From positions 3,872,001 to 3,936,000 of the forward strand of contig NZ_CP133265.1 in NCBI RefSeq assembly GCF_030915505.1: DNA of 64,000 bases. The letters run 5' to 3'. Positions 43,729-53,484 of this stretch are shown here, in pieces (position 1 is the first letter of the stretch; the number at the start of each line of letters is the position of its first letter). The DNA comes from Neobacillus sp. OS1-2 (GTDB taxonomy: Bacteria > Bacillota > Bacilli > Bacillales > Cytobacillaceae). The notes beneath the pieces were generated by a model, which worked only from the letters and a program-made list of their open reading frames with translations, made no database searches and was not told the DNA's origin. The position numbers were made by a program, and so were the translations under genes.

Positions 43729-44502
43729 ATGCATGTCAAACAGCTGTTTGATTTAACCGGTAAAGTTGCGATAGTAACAGGTGGAGGCAGGGGCCTCGGA
43801 CAGCAAATCGCCGAAGGCTTTGCTGAAGCGGGGGCGAACGTGGTGGTCTGTTCAAGACGTGTTGAAGCCTGCGAGGAAGTTAGTGAAGGCTTGAAAAAGC
43901 TTGGGGTTGAGAGTCTTGCCCTGAAATGTGATGTCACCAATCCGGAGGACGTAAGAAATGTCGTTGAACGGACGATGGAGAAGTTTGGACGGATCGATAT
44001 CCTCGTTAATAATAGTGGGGCTTCTTGGGGGGCACCTGTTGAGGAAATGCCGCTTGCGGCATGGCAAAAGGTCATGAATGTGAATGTAACAGGCACCTTT
44101 TTAATGTCCCAAGCGGCTGGAAAAGTGATGCTTGAACAAAAGTCAGGAAAAATCATCAATATTGCCTCGGTTGCAGGATTAAAAGGCAGCAATCCTAAAT
44201 ATATGAATGCTATTGGCTATAACTCTAGCAAAGGTGCGGTTATCACCTTTACTAAGGATTTAGCTGTGAAATGGGGCCCGGAAGGAATTTATGTGAATGC
44301 GATCGCCCCGGGCTTTTTCCCGACAAAAATGTCTAAAGGGTTGCTCGATCAGGGCGGTGAGGCGATCCTTGAAGGGACGCCATTGCGAAAGTTTGGCTCC
44401 GATACGGATCTTAAAGGGGTTGCCTTATTTCTAGCATCGCCCGCATCAGACTTCGTGACCGGGGATGTGGTCGTTGTCGATGGCGGGGCACATGCGATGT
44501 AA
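43729..44502 (+). CDS. Short-chain dehydrogenase, second of two
   Basis: A 257-residue classical SDR with TGGGRGLG (about 16-23), NNSGASWG near 93, the catalytic Tyr and Lys in IGYNSSKGAVITF (about 163-175) and the ending DFVTGDVVVVDGGAHAM. Strand 2 ends in CSRR, which favours NADP over NAD, unlike the first SDR. AGGGGGAATG lies before the ATG. It may oxidise the hydroxyacyl-CoA in a second chemistry (for example a ring or branched position). Confidence 0.85.
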   Translation: MHVKQLFDLTGKVAIVTGGGRGLGQQIAEGFAEAGANVVVCSRRVEACEEVSEGLKKLGVESLALKCDVTNPEDVRNVVERTMEKFGRIDILVNNSGASWGAPVEEMPLAAWQKVMNVNVTGTFLMSQAAGKVMLEQKSGKIINIASVAGLKGSNPKYMNAIGYNSSKGAVITFTKDLAVKWGPEGIYVNAIAPGFFPTKMSKGLLDQGGEAILEGTPLRKFGSDTDLKGVALFLASPASDFVTGDVVVVDGGAHAM

Positions 44503-44535
44503 ATTCATCAATTTTACCAGGAGGGATCCGGCGTA

Positions 44536-45704
44536 ATGAAAAGAGATGCTGTAATCGTTTCAGCTGTTAGAACAGCTATTGGCAGGCAGGGGGGGCTCTT
44601 GCAAGTGTTCCAGCACACATATTGGGAGCAGAGGTAATCAAAGAAGCCGTGAGACGGGCGAATAGTAAACCGGAAATGATTGATGATGTCATTTTTGGAA
44701 ATGTCTTATCCGGCGGAGGCAACATTGCTAGATTAACAGCATTACAGACAGGGCTATCACTAGACTTACCAGGATTAACAGTCGACAGACAGTGCGGTTC
44801 CGGAATTAATGCAATCAATTTAGCAGCCCAGGCGATTCGGGCAGGAGATGGTGATATTTTTATCGCCGGAGGGACAGAAAGCATGAGCCGGGCTCCGTAT
44901 TTAATGGACCGCCCTGAAAAACCGTATAGTCCAATGCCACCCAGCTTTAGAAAATCTCAACTGTCACCAAAGGAAATTGGCGATCCGCCAATGGGAATAA
45001 CGGCTGAAAATCTCGCGGAAAAATATCAGATTACAAGAGCAGAACAAGATGAATTTGCACTGCGGAGCCAACAACGCATGGCCGTAGCAATGGAAGAGGG
45101 GCGTTTCGATGAACAAATCGTCCCAATCACCATCCCTGTTAGAAAAGGGGAGCCGGTTGTTTTTAAAACGGATGAGCATCCTAGGCCGCAGACGACTCTC
45201 GAAGCACTTTCAAAACTGCCACCGGCGTTTCTAAAGAATGGAACAGTTACAGCAGGCAGCAGTTCGGGACTAAATGATGCTGCTTCGGCGCTGGTGATTA
45301 TGTCAAGAGAGAAAGCGGAAGAATTAAATCTCACCCCATTGGCGGTAATTCGTCAATACGCCGTTGCCGGTGTGGACCCGAACATTATGGGAATTGGTCC
45401 GGTACCTGCCGTTCGCAAAGTACTAAAAAAATCCGGTCTATCCCTAGGAGAGATGGATCTCATAGAAATCAATGAGGCTTTTGCCGCCCAGGTGCTTGCT
45501 TGTAATCGTGAACTTGAGATGGATCTCGGCAAAGTAAACGTTAACGGTGGTGCCATTGCCCACGGACACCCACTAGGCGCAACGGGGGCAATCCTTGCCA
45601 CCAAAGCAGTCTATGAGCTAAAGCGGAGCGGCGGAAGATATGCCCTCATTACCGCATGCATCGGCGGCGGGCAGGGAATCGCCACCATCCTAGAACGCGA
45701 ATAA
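44536..45704 (+). pseudogene. Acetyl-CoA acyltransferase (thiolase), frameshifted near the start
   Basis: A thiolase of about 390 residues in two frames. The first part reads MKRDAVIVSAVRTAIGRQGG and then leaves frame; the rest continues as ALASVPAHILGAEVIKEAVR to 45704. One G is missing in the seven-G run at 44589-44595. All catalytic parts are intact: nucleophile Cys in DRQCGSGINAI, His in NGGAIAHGHPLGATGA and the second Cys in TACIGGGQG. It would cleave the 3-ketoacyl-CoA. AGGAGGG lies before the ATG at 44536. With the error corrected this is a normal enzyme; an internal start at 44622 would lose part of the fold. Confidence 0.85.
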
Positions 45705-45708
45705 TTTG

Positions 45709-45778
45709 GGTGCCTGACACCAATAACTGCTATCACAGCGTAAATATGCTGTAAAGAGGGGGAAGGGTGACAGGCACC
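45709..45778. repeat. Inverted repeat of the GGTGCCTGACACC type
   Basis: GGTGCCTGACACC at 45709 and its near-exact reverse complement GGTGACAGGCACC at 45766 enclose 44 bases. I know this motif as a dispersed intergenic sequence in Bacillus genomes. It lies between the thiolase and ligase genes. Confidence 0.6.
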
Positions 45779-45824
45779 ATAAAAAGTCCATATTTACCAC
45801 TTTATTATAAAAGGAGCGATGTCT

Positions 45825-47492
45825 GTGTTAACTTTGCATTATGATTATTGGCCGAAAATCTCTAAATCCCTTAAGGTCCCTTCTACTTCTCTTTATGACA
45901 ACCTCAAAGTTAGTGCAACTCGTTATCCGGATCAAGATGCCATCTTTTATTATGGGAACAAATTAACCTACGAACAGCTAGATGCGGAAGTAAATGCAAT
46001 GGCTGGATATTTGCAGCATAAATTGGGCGTTCAGACAGGTGAAAAGGTGTTACTTTTCATGCAGAACTCCCCGCAATTTGTGATTGGCTATTACGCGATT
46101 GTGCGAGCCAACGCCGTGGTGGTCCCCATTAACCCGATGCTGGGCGCCGATGAATTGGAGTTTTACGTGCGCGATTGTGAAATTAAGACGGCCATAGCTG
46201 GCCAAGAATTATATGCCCAAATTCGTCCATTGTTGGGGAAAACCTCATTGGAAAACATGGTTATCACAGCCTATTCAGATTATGTGGGAAATGGTTTTGA
46301 AGGTATCCTTCCTAAGGAGGTAGAAGCCGAAAGAGTTCATTTCACGGAGGCAGGACATTATCTTTGGAGTGAGGCCATTCAGGCGAACTTGAAGCCATCT
46401 GAACATACATCAAAGGGTGATGACATTGTTTGCCTTCCCTATACATCAGGAACAACGGGGCTTCCAAAAGGCTGCATGCACACAAACAGGACGATAAATG
46501 CAAACACGGTGGGCGCCTATCATTGGACACCCATTTCAACGAATTCCATTCATTTAATGTCGCTCCCGCTCTTCCATGTGACAGGAATGGTCCATAGTAT
46601 GCATATGCCGATCTTTAGCGGAGGGACCATCGTCATCATGACGCGATGGAATAGAGATACAGCAGTGGAATTAATTAAAACTCTGGGTTGTACCCACTGG
46701 GTGACCATTGCCACCATGATTGTTGATTTCCTTGCCAATCCAAATCTGAAAAAAGACGATATATCCTCATTATCTGCCATATCCGGTGGGGGCGCGGCCT
46801 TACCAGAAGCCGTTGGCGAAAAATTATTCAAGCTATCAGGATTGCGGTTTGTAGAAGGCTATGGATTGTCAGAAACCATTGCCCAGACACATTTCAATCC
46901 TGTTGACCGGCCGAAGATGCAGTGCTTGGGGATCCCGTCATTTGATGTCGACGCGAGAATCATTGAACCAGCAACAGGTAAAGAACTTGGTGTTGGGGAA
47001 GTGGGTGAAATCATTGTGAACGGCCCACAGGTGATGGTCGGTTATTACAACCGTGATGATGAAAATCGAGGTTCTTTTATTGAACTGGAAGGGAAAAAGT
47101 TTTTCCGAACAGGTGATATTGGCCGGTATGATGAGGATGGATATTTCTTCATGGTTGACCGTGTGAAACGGATGATCAATGCCTCAGGTTATAAAGTGTG
47201 GCCGACGGAAGTAGAGTCCTATCTTTATAAGCATCCGGCCATCCAACAGGCCTGTGTTGTCGGCGTACCAGATGAACGAAGAGGTGAGACCGTTAAAGCA
47301 TTTGTGATAGTAAATGATGGCTTTGAAGGAAAAATCAGCCCAGAGGAAATTATCGAATGGTCCAAACAACATATGGCCGCTTATAAATACCCAAGGCAGG
47401 TTGAATTTAGAAAACAATTCCCAATGACATCAAGCGGGAAGATTTTATGGCGTACCTTACAAGAAGAGGAAAAGGAAAAGGCCTTACGGTAA
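45825..47492 (+). CDS. Acyl-CoA ligase (AMP-forming), first of two
   Basis: A 555-residue adenylate-forming enzyme that activates a carboxylic acid to its CoA ester. Motif A3 is YTSGTTGLPKG (about 206-216), A5 is VEGYGLSETI, A7 is RTGDIGRYDEDGYFF and the hinge is VDRVKRMINASGYKV; the catalytic Lys is in TSSGKILWR near the end. Length and motifs suit a medium or long-chain or aryl-acid ligase. The GTG at 45825 has AAGGAG eight bases upstream; the ATG at 45819 is too close to it. It stands before the Liv-type importer genes. Confidence 0.88.
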   Translation: MLTLHYDYWPKISKSLKVPSTSLYDNLKVSATRYPDQDAIFYYGNKLTYEQLDAEVNAMAGYLQHKLGVQTGEKVLLFMQNSPQFVIGYYAIVRANAVVVPINPMLGADELEFYVRDCEIKTAIAGQELYAQIRPLLGKTSLENMVITAYSDYVGNGFEGILPKEVEAERVHFTEAGHYLWSEAIQANLKPSEHTSKGDDIVCLPYTSGTTGLPKGCMHTNRTINANTVGAYHWTPISTNSIHLMSLPLFHVTGMVHSMHMPIFSGGTIVIMTRWNRDTAVELIKTLGCTHWVTIATMIVDFLANPNLKKDDISSLSAISGGGAALPEAVGEKLFKLSGLRFVEGYGLSETIAQTHFNPVDRPKMQCLGIPSFDVDARIIEPATGKELGVGEVGEIIVNGPQVMVGYYNRDDENRGSFIELEGKKFFRTGDIGRYDEDGYFFMVDRVKRMINASGYKVWPTEVESYLYKHPAIQQACVVGVPDERRGETVKAFVIVNDGFEGKISPEEIIEWSKQHMAAYKYPRQVEFRKQFPMTSSGKILWRTLQEEEKEKALR

Positions 47493-47507
47493 TCTAATGA
47501 AAAAAAC

Positions 47508-47541
47508 TGAGGGGCTGGCGCAGAATAAAAAGCTCCTCAGA
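47508..47541. other. Terminator-like hairpin facing backwards
   Basis: CTGAGGGGCT and AGCTCCTCAG pair (one G-T) around 14 bases. On the plus strand it is followed by A, but on the minus strand by seven T, so it would stop antisense transcription, or act as a stem in the ligase-livH spacer. Confidence 0.5.
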
Positions 47542-47607
47542 AAAAAGTTATAAAGCTAGTAACCTATTTTTTTCAATACCGATAATGACCATAAAAAGGG
47601 GGCCGCT

Positions 47608-48471
47608 ATGGAAATTTTGATCCAGCAGCTATTTAACGGTCTAACAATTGGAAGCGTTTACGCGCTTGTTGCGTTAGGTTTAACGCTTGTTTATGGTATC
47701 CTCCACATCCCGAATTTTGCCCATGGGGCGTTATACATGATGGGTGGATACGTCACCTTAACAATGATGACTAAATTCGGGCTCCATTATTGGCTCGCCA
47801 TTTTCGTATCGATCATGATTGTTGGACTGATCGGGGTTTTAATGGAAACGTTTGTCTTTCATCCGCTTAGAGAGGCTCCGCCCATCCATGATAAAATAGC
47901 AGCCATTGGAATTCTCTTGTTTTTGGAAGCTTTCGCCCAAGTGTTTTGGGGAGCTGAATACCAAAGCATGCCCACACCATACGGGCAGGTTGTTCAAATC
48001 ATGGGATTGACGTTTACCATGCAGCGAATCCTAATCGTTGTAGCGGCACTCGTCGTGATGATTCTCCTCTATTTATTCTTGAAAAAAACATTCACTGGTG
48101 CCACGATCATTGCGATGTCACAAAATCGTGAAGGAGCCAACCTAGTTGGTATTAATACGAACAAGGTGGCCATGCTCACTTTTATGATCTCAGGCGGTCT
48201 TGCTGCAATTGCCGCTTCCCTTTCAGCACCTATTAATCTCGTATTCCCTGGGATGGGACAGCTTGTCATCCTTAAGGCATTTGTCATTATAATTCTTGGG
48301 GGAATGGGAAGTATTCCTGGGGCAATCGTTGGCGGCTATATTTTAGGTTTCAGTGAGAGCTTGGGTGCTACCTACATTTCTAACGACTACAAGGACATTA
48401 TTGCCTTCGTCCTCCTAGTCATCATTCTAACGGTGAAACCAACTGGCCTTTTTTCTAAGGGGGGTCATTGA
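47608..48471 (+). CDS. Branched-chain amino acid-type ABC permease (LivH family)
   Basis: A 287-residue permease with about eight helices. The start LFNGLTIGSVYALVALGLTLVYGIL and NFAHGALYMMGGY are LivH signatures, and the conserved ATPase contact loop is near FKNREGANLVGI-like SQNREGANLVGINTNKV (about 171-187). It forms the channel with the next permease. In a cluster of acyl-CoA genes such HAAT importers often carry aromatic or dicarboxylic acids in place of leucine; that is inference. AAAAGGGGG lies before the ATG. Confidence 0.88.
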   Translation: MEILIQQLFNGLTIGSVYALVALGLTLVYGILHIPNFAHGALYMMGGYVTLTMMTKFGLHYWLAIFVSIMIVGLIGVLMETFVFHPLREAPPIHDKIAAIGILLFLEAFAQVFWGAEYQSMPTPYGQVVQIMGLTFTMQRILIVVAALVVMILLYLFLKKTFTGATIIAMSQNREGANLVGINTNKVAMLTFMISGGLAAIAASLSAPINLVFPGMGQLVILKAFVIIILGGMGSIPGAIVGGYILGFSESLGATYISNDYKDIIAFVLLVIILTVKPTGLFSKGGH

Positions 48472-49514
48472 TGGGAAAGGTAGTTAACAAACGAAATATC
48501 ATTAGTGCGTTAATCCTATTCGCGGTTGTCTTCCCGCTACTCACGGAGAACAATTATCTGATTCACATTATGACGAGTTCCTTTATTTGGATGATTGGTG
48601 TCTATGGCCTAAATTTACTTGCAGGCTATACAGGCTACCTTTCTTTGGCGCATGCCGGCTTTTTTGCAATTGGCGCCTATGCATTAGGAATCTTAACGGT
48701 AAAAGCGCAGATGAATTTCTGGCTTGCCTTCCTTTTATCATTGGTCATTACCGGTTTAATCGGGCTTCTGGTAGGACTAATTGCGTTACGGACGAAAGAA
48801 CACTTTTTCGCTATTTATACCTTATGCCTAGGCTACATTATCTATCTCGTCATCGATAAATGGGAAGGCCTAACAGAGGGGGTTCGTGGGCTGATTGGAA
48901 TACCGGCACCGACAGGAATTGGCCCCATCCAATTTGAAACAGAGGTTTCCCATTACTATCTTGTCCTGTTTTTCTTACTCCTTGTCGTTCTGATCATGTA
49001 TCGAATTGTCCACTCACTATCCGGCAGAACCTATATTGCGATTCGTAATAGTGAGGATTTAGCGCAGACCATTGGCATCTCAACCATGCAAAACAAATTA
49101 ACCGTATTTGTTTTATCCACCCTTTTTGCCGGTCTAGCAGGGGCCCTATATGCATCATTCGTTCGTTTTATCGGCCCAGATATTGGCTCTATTTCGATTA
49201 CTTTTGACTTATTAACCTATTTACTAGTTGGCGGGATCGGTACACTTAGCGGTCCGCTGGTTGGCACGCTGCTCATCGTGTGGCTTTCACAATACCTGCA
49301 GGATTTTCAGGAAAACAGAATGCTTATTTTTGGCCCGGTGTTAACCTTACTGGTTATTTTTTATCCACGAGGACTTGTCGGCGCGGTTTCAGCCTGGAAT
49401 ACCAAACGCATTGGTAAAAAAGAACAGCGGCAATCAAATAATCGGACTCGTATAAAGGGAGAACCATTTATCGAAAGTGAAATCGTTCCCGACAAGAAAG
49501 TAAAGGAGGGTTAG
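48471..49514 (+). CDS. Branched-chain amino acid-type ABC permease (LivM family)
   Basis: A 347-residue permease with about nine helices. AGYTGYLSLAHAGFFAIGAY (about 45-64) is the LivM hallmark. The ATPase contact loop is IRNSEDLAQTIGI (about 192-204), followed by LSTLFAGLAGALYASFVRFI. A charged tail of some 35 residues extends beyond the last helix. The ATG overlaps the livH stop and has AAGGGGGG upstream. Confidence 0.88.
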   Translation: MGKVVNKRNIISALILFAVVFPLLTENNYLIHIMTSSFIWMIGVYGLNLLAGYTGYLSLAHAGFFAIGAYALGILTVKAQMNFWLAFLLSLVITGLIGLLVGLIALRTKEHFFAIYTLCLGYIIYLVIDKWEGLTEGVRGLIGIPAPTGIGPIQFETEVSHYYLVLFFLLLVVLIMYRIVHSLSGRTYIAIRNSEDLAQTIGISTMQNKLTVFVLSTLFAGLAGALYASFVRFIGPDIGSISITFDLLTYLLVGGIGTLSGPLVGTLLIVWLSQYLQDFQENRMLIFGPVLTLLVIFYPRGLVGAVSAWNTKRIGKKEQRQSNNRTRIKGEPFIESEIVPDKKVKEG

Positions 49515-49515
49515 G

Positions 49516-50283
49516 ATGATTTTTTTGGAAACAAGGAATTTAACGAAAAGATTTGGCGGATTAGTGGCGGTAAACAATGTTGATTTTTCCATCGAACAAG
49601 GAAAAATCAATGCAATCATTGGCCCAAATGGTGCCGGAAAATCTACCTTTTTTAACTTAATAAGCGGATTTCATCGTCCAAGCTCGGGTCAGGTGATTTT
49701 TAAAGGACAGGATATTTCCACGTTACCTTCCAATAAAATTGCCGTGCTGGGTGTGGCGCGGACATTTCAAACCACCAATTTATTTGAGCAATCAACGGTT
49801 TTGGACAATGTTATTGTCGGGCATCGATTGCGGACAAGATCTAATCTGGTGGATGCGATCTTTCGCACACCTCGGCTGAAAAGAGAAGAAGCAGAGTGCC
49901 GGGAAAAAGCGATGGAGGTTCTCGAATTTGTTGAATTAAACAAGGTAGCAGCAAAACTGGTCGGCAGTTTAACGCAGGAAGAGAAAAAACGAACTGCCTT
50001 TGCATTGGCGCTTGCTACTGACCCGGAAATTGTTTTCCTTGATGAACCGGCAGCAGGTGTGAACCCTGATGAAACAGATGGGTTGGCAGAATTAATGAAC
50101 AGGATGGTAGATAAAGGGATCACCGTTTGTTTAATCGAACACAAAATGCAAATGATTATGAAAATAGCCGATAAAATTATGGTGCTAAACTACGGCGAAA
50201 AGATTGCGGAAGGAAGACCGGAAGAAATTCAAAATAATGAAACGGTTATTAAGGCGTATTTGGGAGGGAGTGCCATTGCTTAG
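49516..50283 (+). CDS. ABC importer ATPase (LivG family)
   Basis: A 255-residue ATPase. Walker A is GPNGAGKSTFFN (about 36-47), VARTFQTTNLF is the Q-loop region, the signature is LTQEEKKRTAFALAL (about 156-170), altered from the usual LSGGQQ, and Walker B is EIVFLDEPAAGVNPDET with a switch His (IEHKM). The unusual signature (LTQEE) is notable. It heterodimerises with the LivF-like ATPase, whose signature is canonical. Confidence 0.87.
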   Translation: MIFLETRNLTKRFGGLVAVNNVDFSIEQGKINAIIGPNGAGKSTFFNLISGFHRPSSGQVIFKGQDISTLPSNKIAVLGVARTFQTTNLFEQSTVLDNVIVGHRLRTRSNLVDAIFRTPRLKREEAECREKAMEVLEFVELNKVAAKLVGSLTQEEKKRTAFALALATDPEIVFLDEPAAGVNPDETDGLAELMNRMVDKGITVCLIEHKMQMIMKIADKIMVLNYGEKIAEGRPEEIQNNETVIKAYLGGSAIA

Positions 50284-50983
50284 TTTAAAAAATGTCTCTG
50301 TCAAGTACGGAAGTTTTACAGCTGTCCACAATGTGAATGTTGAGGTAAACCAAGGGGAGATCGTCGTCTTATTGGGGTCCAACGGTGCTGGAAAAAGCAC
50401 AATCTTCCGGTCAATAAGTGGTTTAAGCAAGCCCTCCATCGGTGAAATCCACTTCGAAGGGAAGAAGATAAATAGAAGATCAGCGGATCAAATTGTCCAC
50501 TTGGGCATTGGTCAATGCCCGGAAGGAAGAAAACTTTTCCCGGCCATGTCTGTTCAGGAAAACCTAAGAATGGGTGCCTACGTTCTGCGCCGGAAGAAAG
50601 ATGAAATCAAACCTATTCTAGACCATGTTTATGAATTATTTCCGATTTTAAACGAAAAGCGAAATGATGCCGCGGGTTCCCTTAGTGGCGGGCAGCAGCA
50701 AATGCTCGCTATTGGCAGGGCATTGATGTCTAAGCCGAAGCTGATGCTGCTTGATGAACCATCAGTAGGCCTTGCTCCCTTAATTGTGGAGCAAATGTTT
50801 GCGGTCATCCAAAAAATTAATTGGGAGGGAACGACCATCCTGTTAGCAGAACAAAATGCCAACGCCGCCCTAAAAATCGCGGATAAAGGCTATGTTTTTG
50901 AAAATGGTTCGATTGTTCTTGAAGGAACATCGAAGGAGTTATTTGCTAATGACGAAGTCAGAAAGGCCTATATTGGTGCGTAA
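50276..50983 (+). CDS. ABC importer ATPase (LivF family)
   Basis: A 235-residue ATPase with Walker A GSNGAGKSTIFR (about 34-45), Q loop GQCPEGRKLFPAMSV, signature SLSGGQQQMLAIGRAL (about 136-151), Walker B LMLLDEPSVGLAP and the C-terminal YVFENGSIVLEGTSKEL, all typical of LivF. I prefer the TTG at 50276, seven bases behind GGAGGG; the frame is open to 50204 inside livG. It pairs with the LivG-like ATPase. Confidence 0.88.
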   Translation: MLSLKNVSVKYGSFTAVHNVNVEVNQGEIVVLLGSNGAGKSTIFRSISGLSKPSIGEIHFEGKKINRRSADQIVHLGIGQCPEGRKLFPAMSVQENLRMGAYVLRRKKDEIKPILDHVYELFPILNEKRNDAAGSLSGGQQQMLAIGRALMSKPKLMLLDEPSVGLAPLIVEQMFAVIQKINWEGTTILLAEQNANAALKIADKGYVFENGSIVLEGTSKELFANDEVRKAYIGA

Positions 50984-51088
50984 TTAGGTGCCAATCACCA
51001 GCTTAAGGGGGGTGATAAGTGATAAGTAGCGGATCTCTCATTACTTATTATATCTGAAAATTGAAAAAATGATTAAGGGGGAAAATGA

Positions 51089-52303
51089 ATGAAAAGAATG
51101 AAGTCTCTTTTAATGTTGAGTTTGATCATTGTTATTATTTTCAGTTTGGCAGCATGTAACAGTACAGAGAAAAAATCTGCTAACACGAAGCCTGCCGCAA
51201 GCGGCGGGGAAAGTAAAACGGAAGAAGCCGGGACAGTGAACATTGGATACACCGGGCCATTAAGCGGGCCAGCTGCATTTTACGGCGAGCGTACGTTAAA
51301 TGGTGTCAAGATGGCTGCGGAGGAGATTAACGGTGAAGGCGGGTTTGAAGTTGGCGGAAAAAAATTCAAACTAAATATCGTTTCATTGGACGATAAATAT
51401 TTACCGAACGAGGCCGGGGCTAATGCAAAGAGACTCATTCAGGAAAATAAAACCCCTATTATTTTTACACCACATTCGGGTGGTGTTTTCGCCTTGCAGG
51501 TGTTCAATCAACAGGATAAATTTCTGATAGGCGCCTATACGAGTGAACCAAAGGTTTCGGAGGTTGGGAATGATTTAACTGTTCGAATTCCTCCTCGTTA
51601 TGATGGGTATCTGAAGCCATTTACAGACTATGAAATGGAGAAGTTCGGAAAGAAAATTGCCTTTCTGCCAACCTCTTCGCAATATGGTAAGGATTGGTCT
51701 GACAAACTAAAAGCGCACTGGGAAAAGGAAGGTGGTAAGGTTGTCTACAATTCTTCCATCGACTTTGCCAAAGAGACAGATTTCTTCACAATCGTTACCA
51801 ATGCCTTAAAAGAAAAGCCGGATGTGTTATTTATCGGCGGTGCCTCTGAACCAACTGCAAAAGTAGCAAAACAAGCACGTGAACTTGGATTTAAAGGCGG
51901 TTTCATTGTTATGGACCAAGCAAAGCTTGATGAGATGAAAGCCGTTACGGGTTCCTATGATGTATTGAACGGGGCAATTGGTGTTATGCCTCTAATTGAA
52001 TCCAGCAGCCCAGCCATTCCTGATTTTGCGAAAAAATATAAAGAAAAATATGGCGAGAACCCTGGATCAGAAGCAGGCTTAAATTATATTGCCATGTATA
52101 TTTTTGTTGAAGCAATGAAAGCAGCAGGATCAGTAGACGATGCTGCAAAAATTCAAGCTAAAATGCAGGATGGAGTAAGTAATATACCTGAAAATGTGAA
52201 AATTTACCAATTTGATAAGTTTACTGGTGGCGGCTTCGATGGTGAGATTGAAGTGGCAGCGATTGAAGATGGAAAGGTAGTACCAATTAAAGTGACTAAA
52301 TAG
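51089..52303 (+). CDS. ABC importer substrate-binding lipoprotein (LivK-like)
   Basis: A 404-residue lipoprotein. The signal peptide (residues 1-22) ends in LAAC and a Lys/Ser-rich linker follows. The periplasmic-binding fold (type I) begins VNIGYTGPLSGPAAFYGERT (about 50-69), with GVKMAAEEINGEGGF, and shows FLPTSSQYGKDW and GEN-rich late motifs. It belongs to the receptor family of leucine, amide and aromatic acid importers. It is the last gene of the importer set, 105 bases after livF, with GGGGGAAAATGA before the ATG. Confidence 0.88.
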   Translation: MKRMKSLLMLSLIIVIIFSLAACNSTEKKSANTKPAASGGESKTEEAGTVNIGYTGPLSGPAAFYGERTLNGVKMAAEEINGEGGFEVGGKKFKLNIVSLDDKYLPNEAGANAKRLIQENKTPIIFTPHSGGVFALQVFNQQDKFLIGAYTSEPKVSEVGNDLTVRIPPRYDGYLKPFTDYEMEKFGKKIAFLPTSSQYGKDWSDKLKAHWEKEGGKVVYNSSIDFAKETDFFTIVTNALKEKPDVLFIGGASEPTAKVAKQARELGFKGGFIVMDQAKLDEMKAVTGSYDVLNGAIGVMPLIESSSPAIPDFAKKYKEKYGENPGSEAGLNYIAMYIFVEAMKAAGSVDDAAKIQAKMQDGVSNIPENVKIYQFDKFTGGGFDGEIEVAAIEDGKVVPIKVTK

Positions 52304-52322
52304 TAGCGTTTTGTTTCACTAT

Positions 52323-52374
52323 CCCCCTTGTAGAAATTTACGAAACCTTCAAATCGTGATCACTACAAGGGGGG
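52323..52374 (+). terminator. Long-loop hairpin after the importer operon
   Basis: CCCCCTTGTAG and CTACAAGGGGG pair perfectly over 11 bp around a 29-base loop. No T run follows, so it may be a weak terminator or an RNA-stabilising 3' end. Confidence 0.55.
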
Positions 52375-52497
52375 CATATATATATCAAAATTAATGAGAA
52401 CAACCATTCATAATCCTAGCTTGCTAGAAATATAGTTTTTAAGTGGACTGGTCATTCATTTAGTAAAACGTTTTTTTTAGAAAGGAGGGGCCGTATT

Positions 52498-53442
52498 TTG
52501 TTTAGAATTGTTCCCCTTGAATTAGAAACACACTTTGCGGAAGGCACCGTGAACGCTTTTTTAGTGATGGGCGAATCCGTTACCTTAGTCGATACAGGTA
52601 ACCCTGGCAAGGAATCCTTTCAACAGCTTAAGGAAAAATTACATATAAACGACGTTACGGTTAATGATCTAGACAAAATAGTCCTTACCCATATTCACAT
52701 TGACCATGCTGGAGCTATTTCACACTTACAGCATGAAACGGATGTCCCTATTTTTGTCCATGAACAAGCACGGGGTTCCATTAATGCCGGAATCCATCAG
52801 TTTGAAAGAGAGCAGCAATTTTTTCAGCAATTTTTAAAGGAATGTGGTGCGGATCCAGCAAAGCATATTATCAAGCGCCGCTATATGGAAGAAAAATGGC
52901 GAAATGTTTCGTTTGTAAAAGAAGGTGACGTTCTTCCCATTGGTGGAGTAGGGTTTGAGGTCGTGCATGTTCCGGGTCATAGCCAATGTGATATTTTACT
53001 GTGGAATCGTGAAACCGGGGATGCGATTGCAGGGGATCACCTTTTAAAAGCATTTTCTGTCAATGCCTTTATTGAACCGCCGCCACAAGGGCAGACTGAT
53101 CGACCCAAGCCGTTACTACAATACCGCGGGTCCCTTGAAAAAGTGAGCAAATTGCCATTGAAGAACATCTACCCCGGCCACGGGGAGCCCTTTGGTGATC
53201 ATTTGTCATTGATTCATAAAAGATTTCTAGAACAAGAAAGGCGCTGTGATCAGATTCTGCAACTCCTTGCCAATGGGGAAATGTCTATTTTCGAGATTTG
53301 TGGAAAAATGTATCCGCATTTGCAGGGGAAGACAGTATTTTTGGGGCTATCGCAAATACAAGGGCATTTGGATTTACTAGAACAACGACAACTAGTCTGC
53401 TTTGAAAAAAGAGATTCATTGATGCTTTATCGTGCCAAATAA
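52498..53442 (+). CDS. Metallo-beta-lactamase-fold hydrolase
   Basis: A 314-residue MBL-fold protein. The metal motif is THIHIDHAG (about 63-71), further ligands are the His in VPGHSQCD (about 158-165), the Asp in AGDHLL and the His in YPGHGEPF (about 223-230). A helical domain follows at the C-terminus. The family includes thioesterase- and lactonase-like enzymes; in a CoA cluster it could hydrolyse a thioester or lactone, but this is inference. The TTG start has AAAGGAGGGG upstream. Confidence 0.82.
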   Translation: MFRIVPLELETHFAEGTVNAFLVMGESVTLVDTGNPGKESFQQLKEKLHINDVTVNDLDKIVLTHIHIDHAGAISHLQHETDVPIFVHEQARGSINAGIHQFEREQQFFQQFLKECGADPAKHIIKRRYMEEKWRNVSFVKEGDVLPIGGVGFEVVHVPGHSQCDILLWNRETGDAIAGDHLLKAFSVNAFIEPPPQGQTDRPKPLLQYRGSLEKVSKLPLKNIYPGHGEPFGDHLSLIHKRFLEQERRCDQILQLLANGEMSIFEICGKMYPHLQGKTVFLGLSQIQGHLDLLEQRQLVCFEKRDSLMLYRAK

Positions 53443-53484
53443 TGGCACGCTGGTATTCTTTATCTATATGAAGGAGTGGATTTT

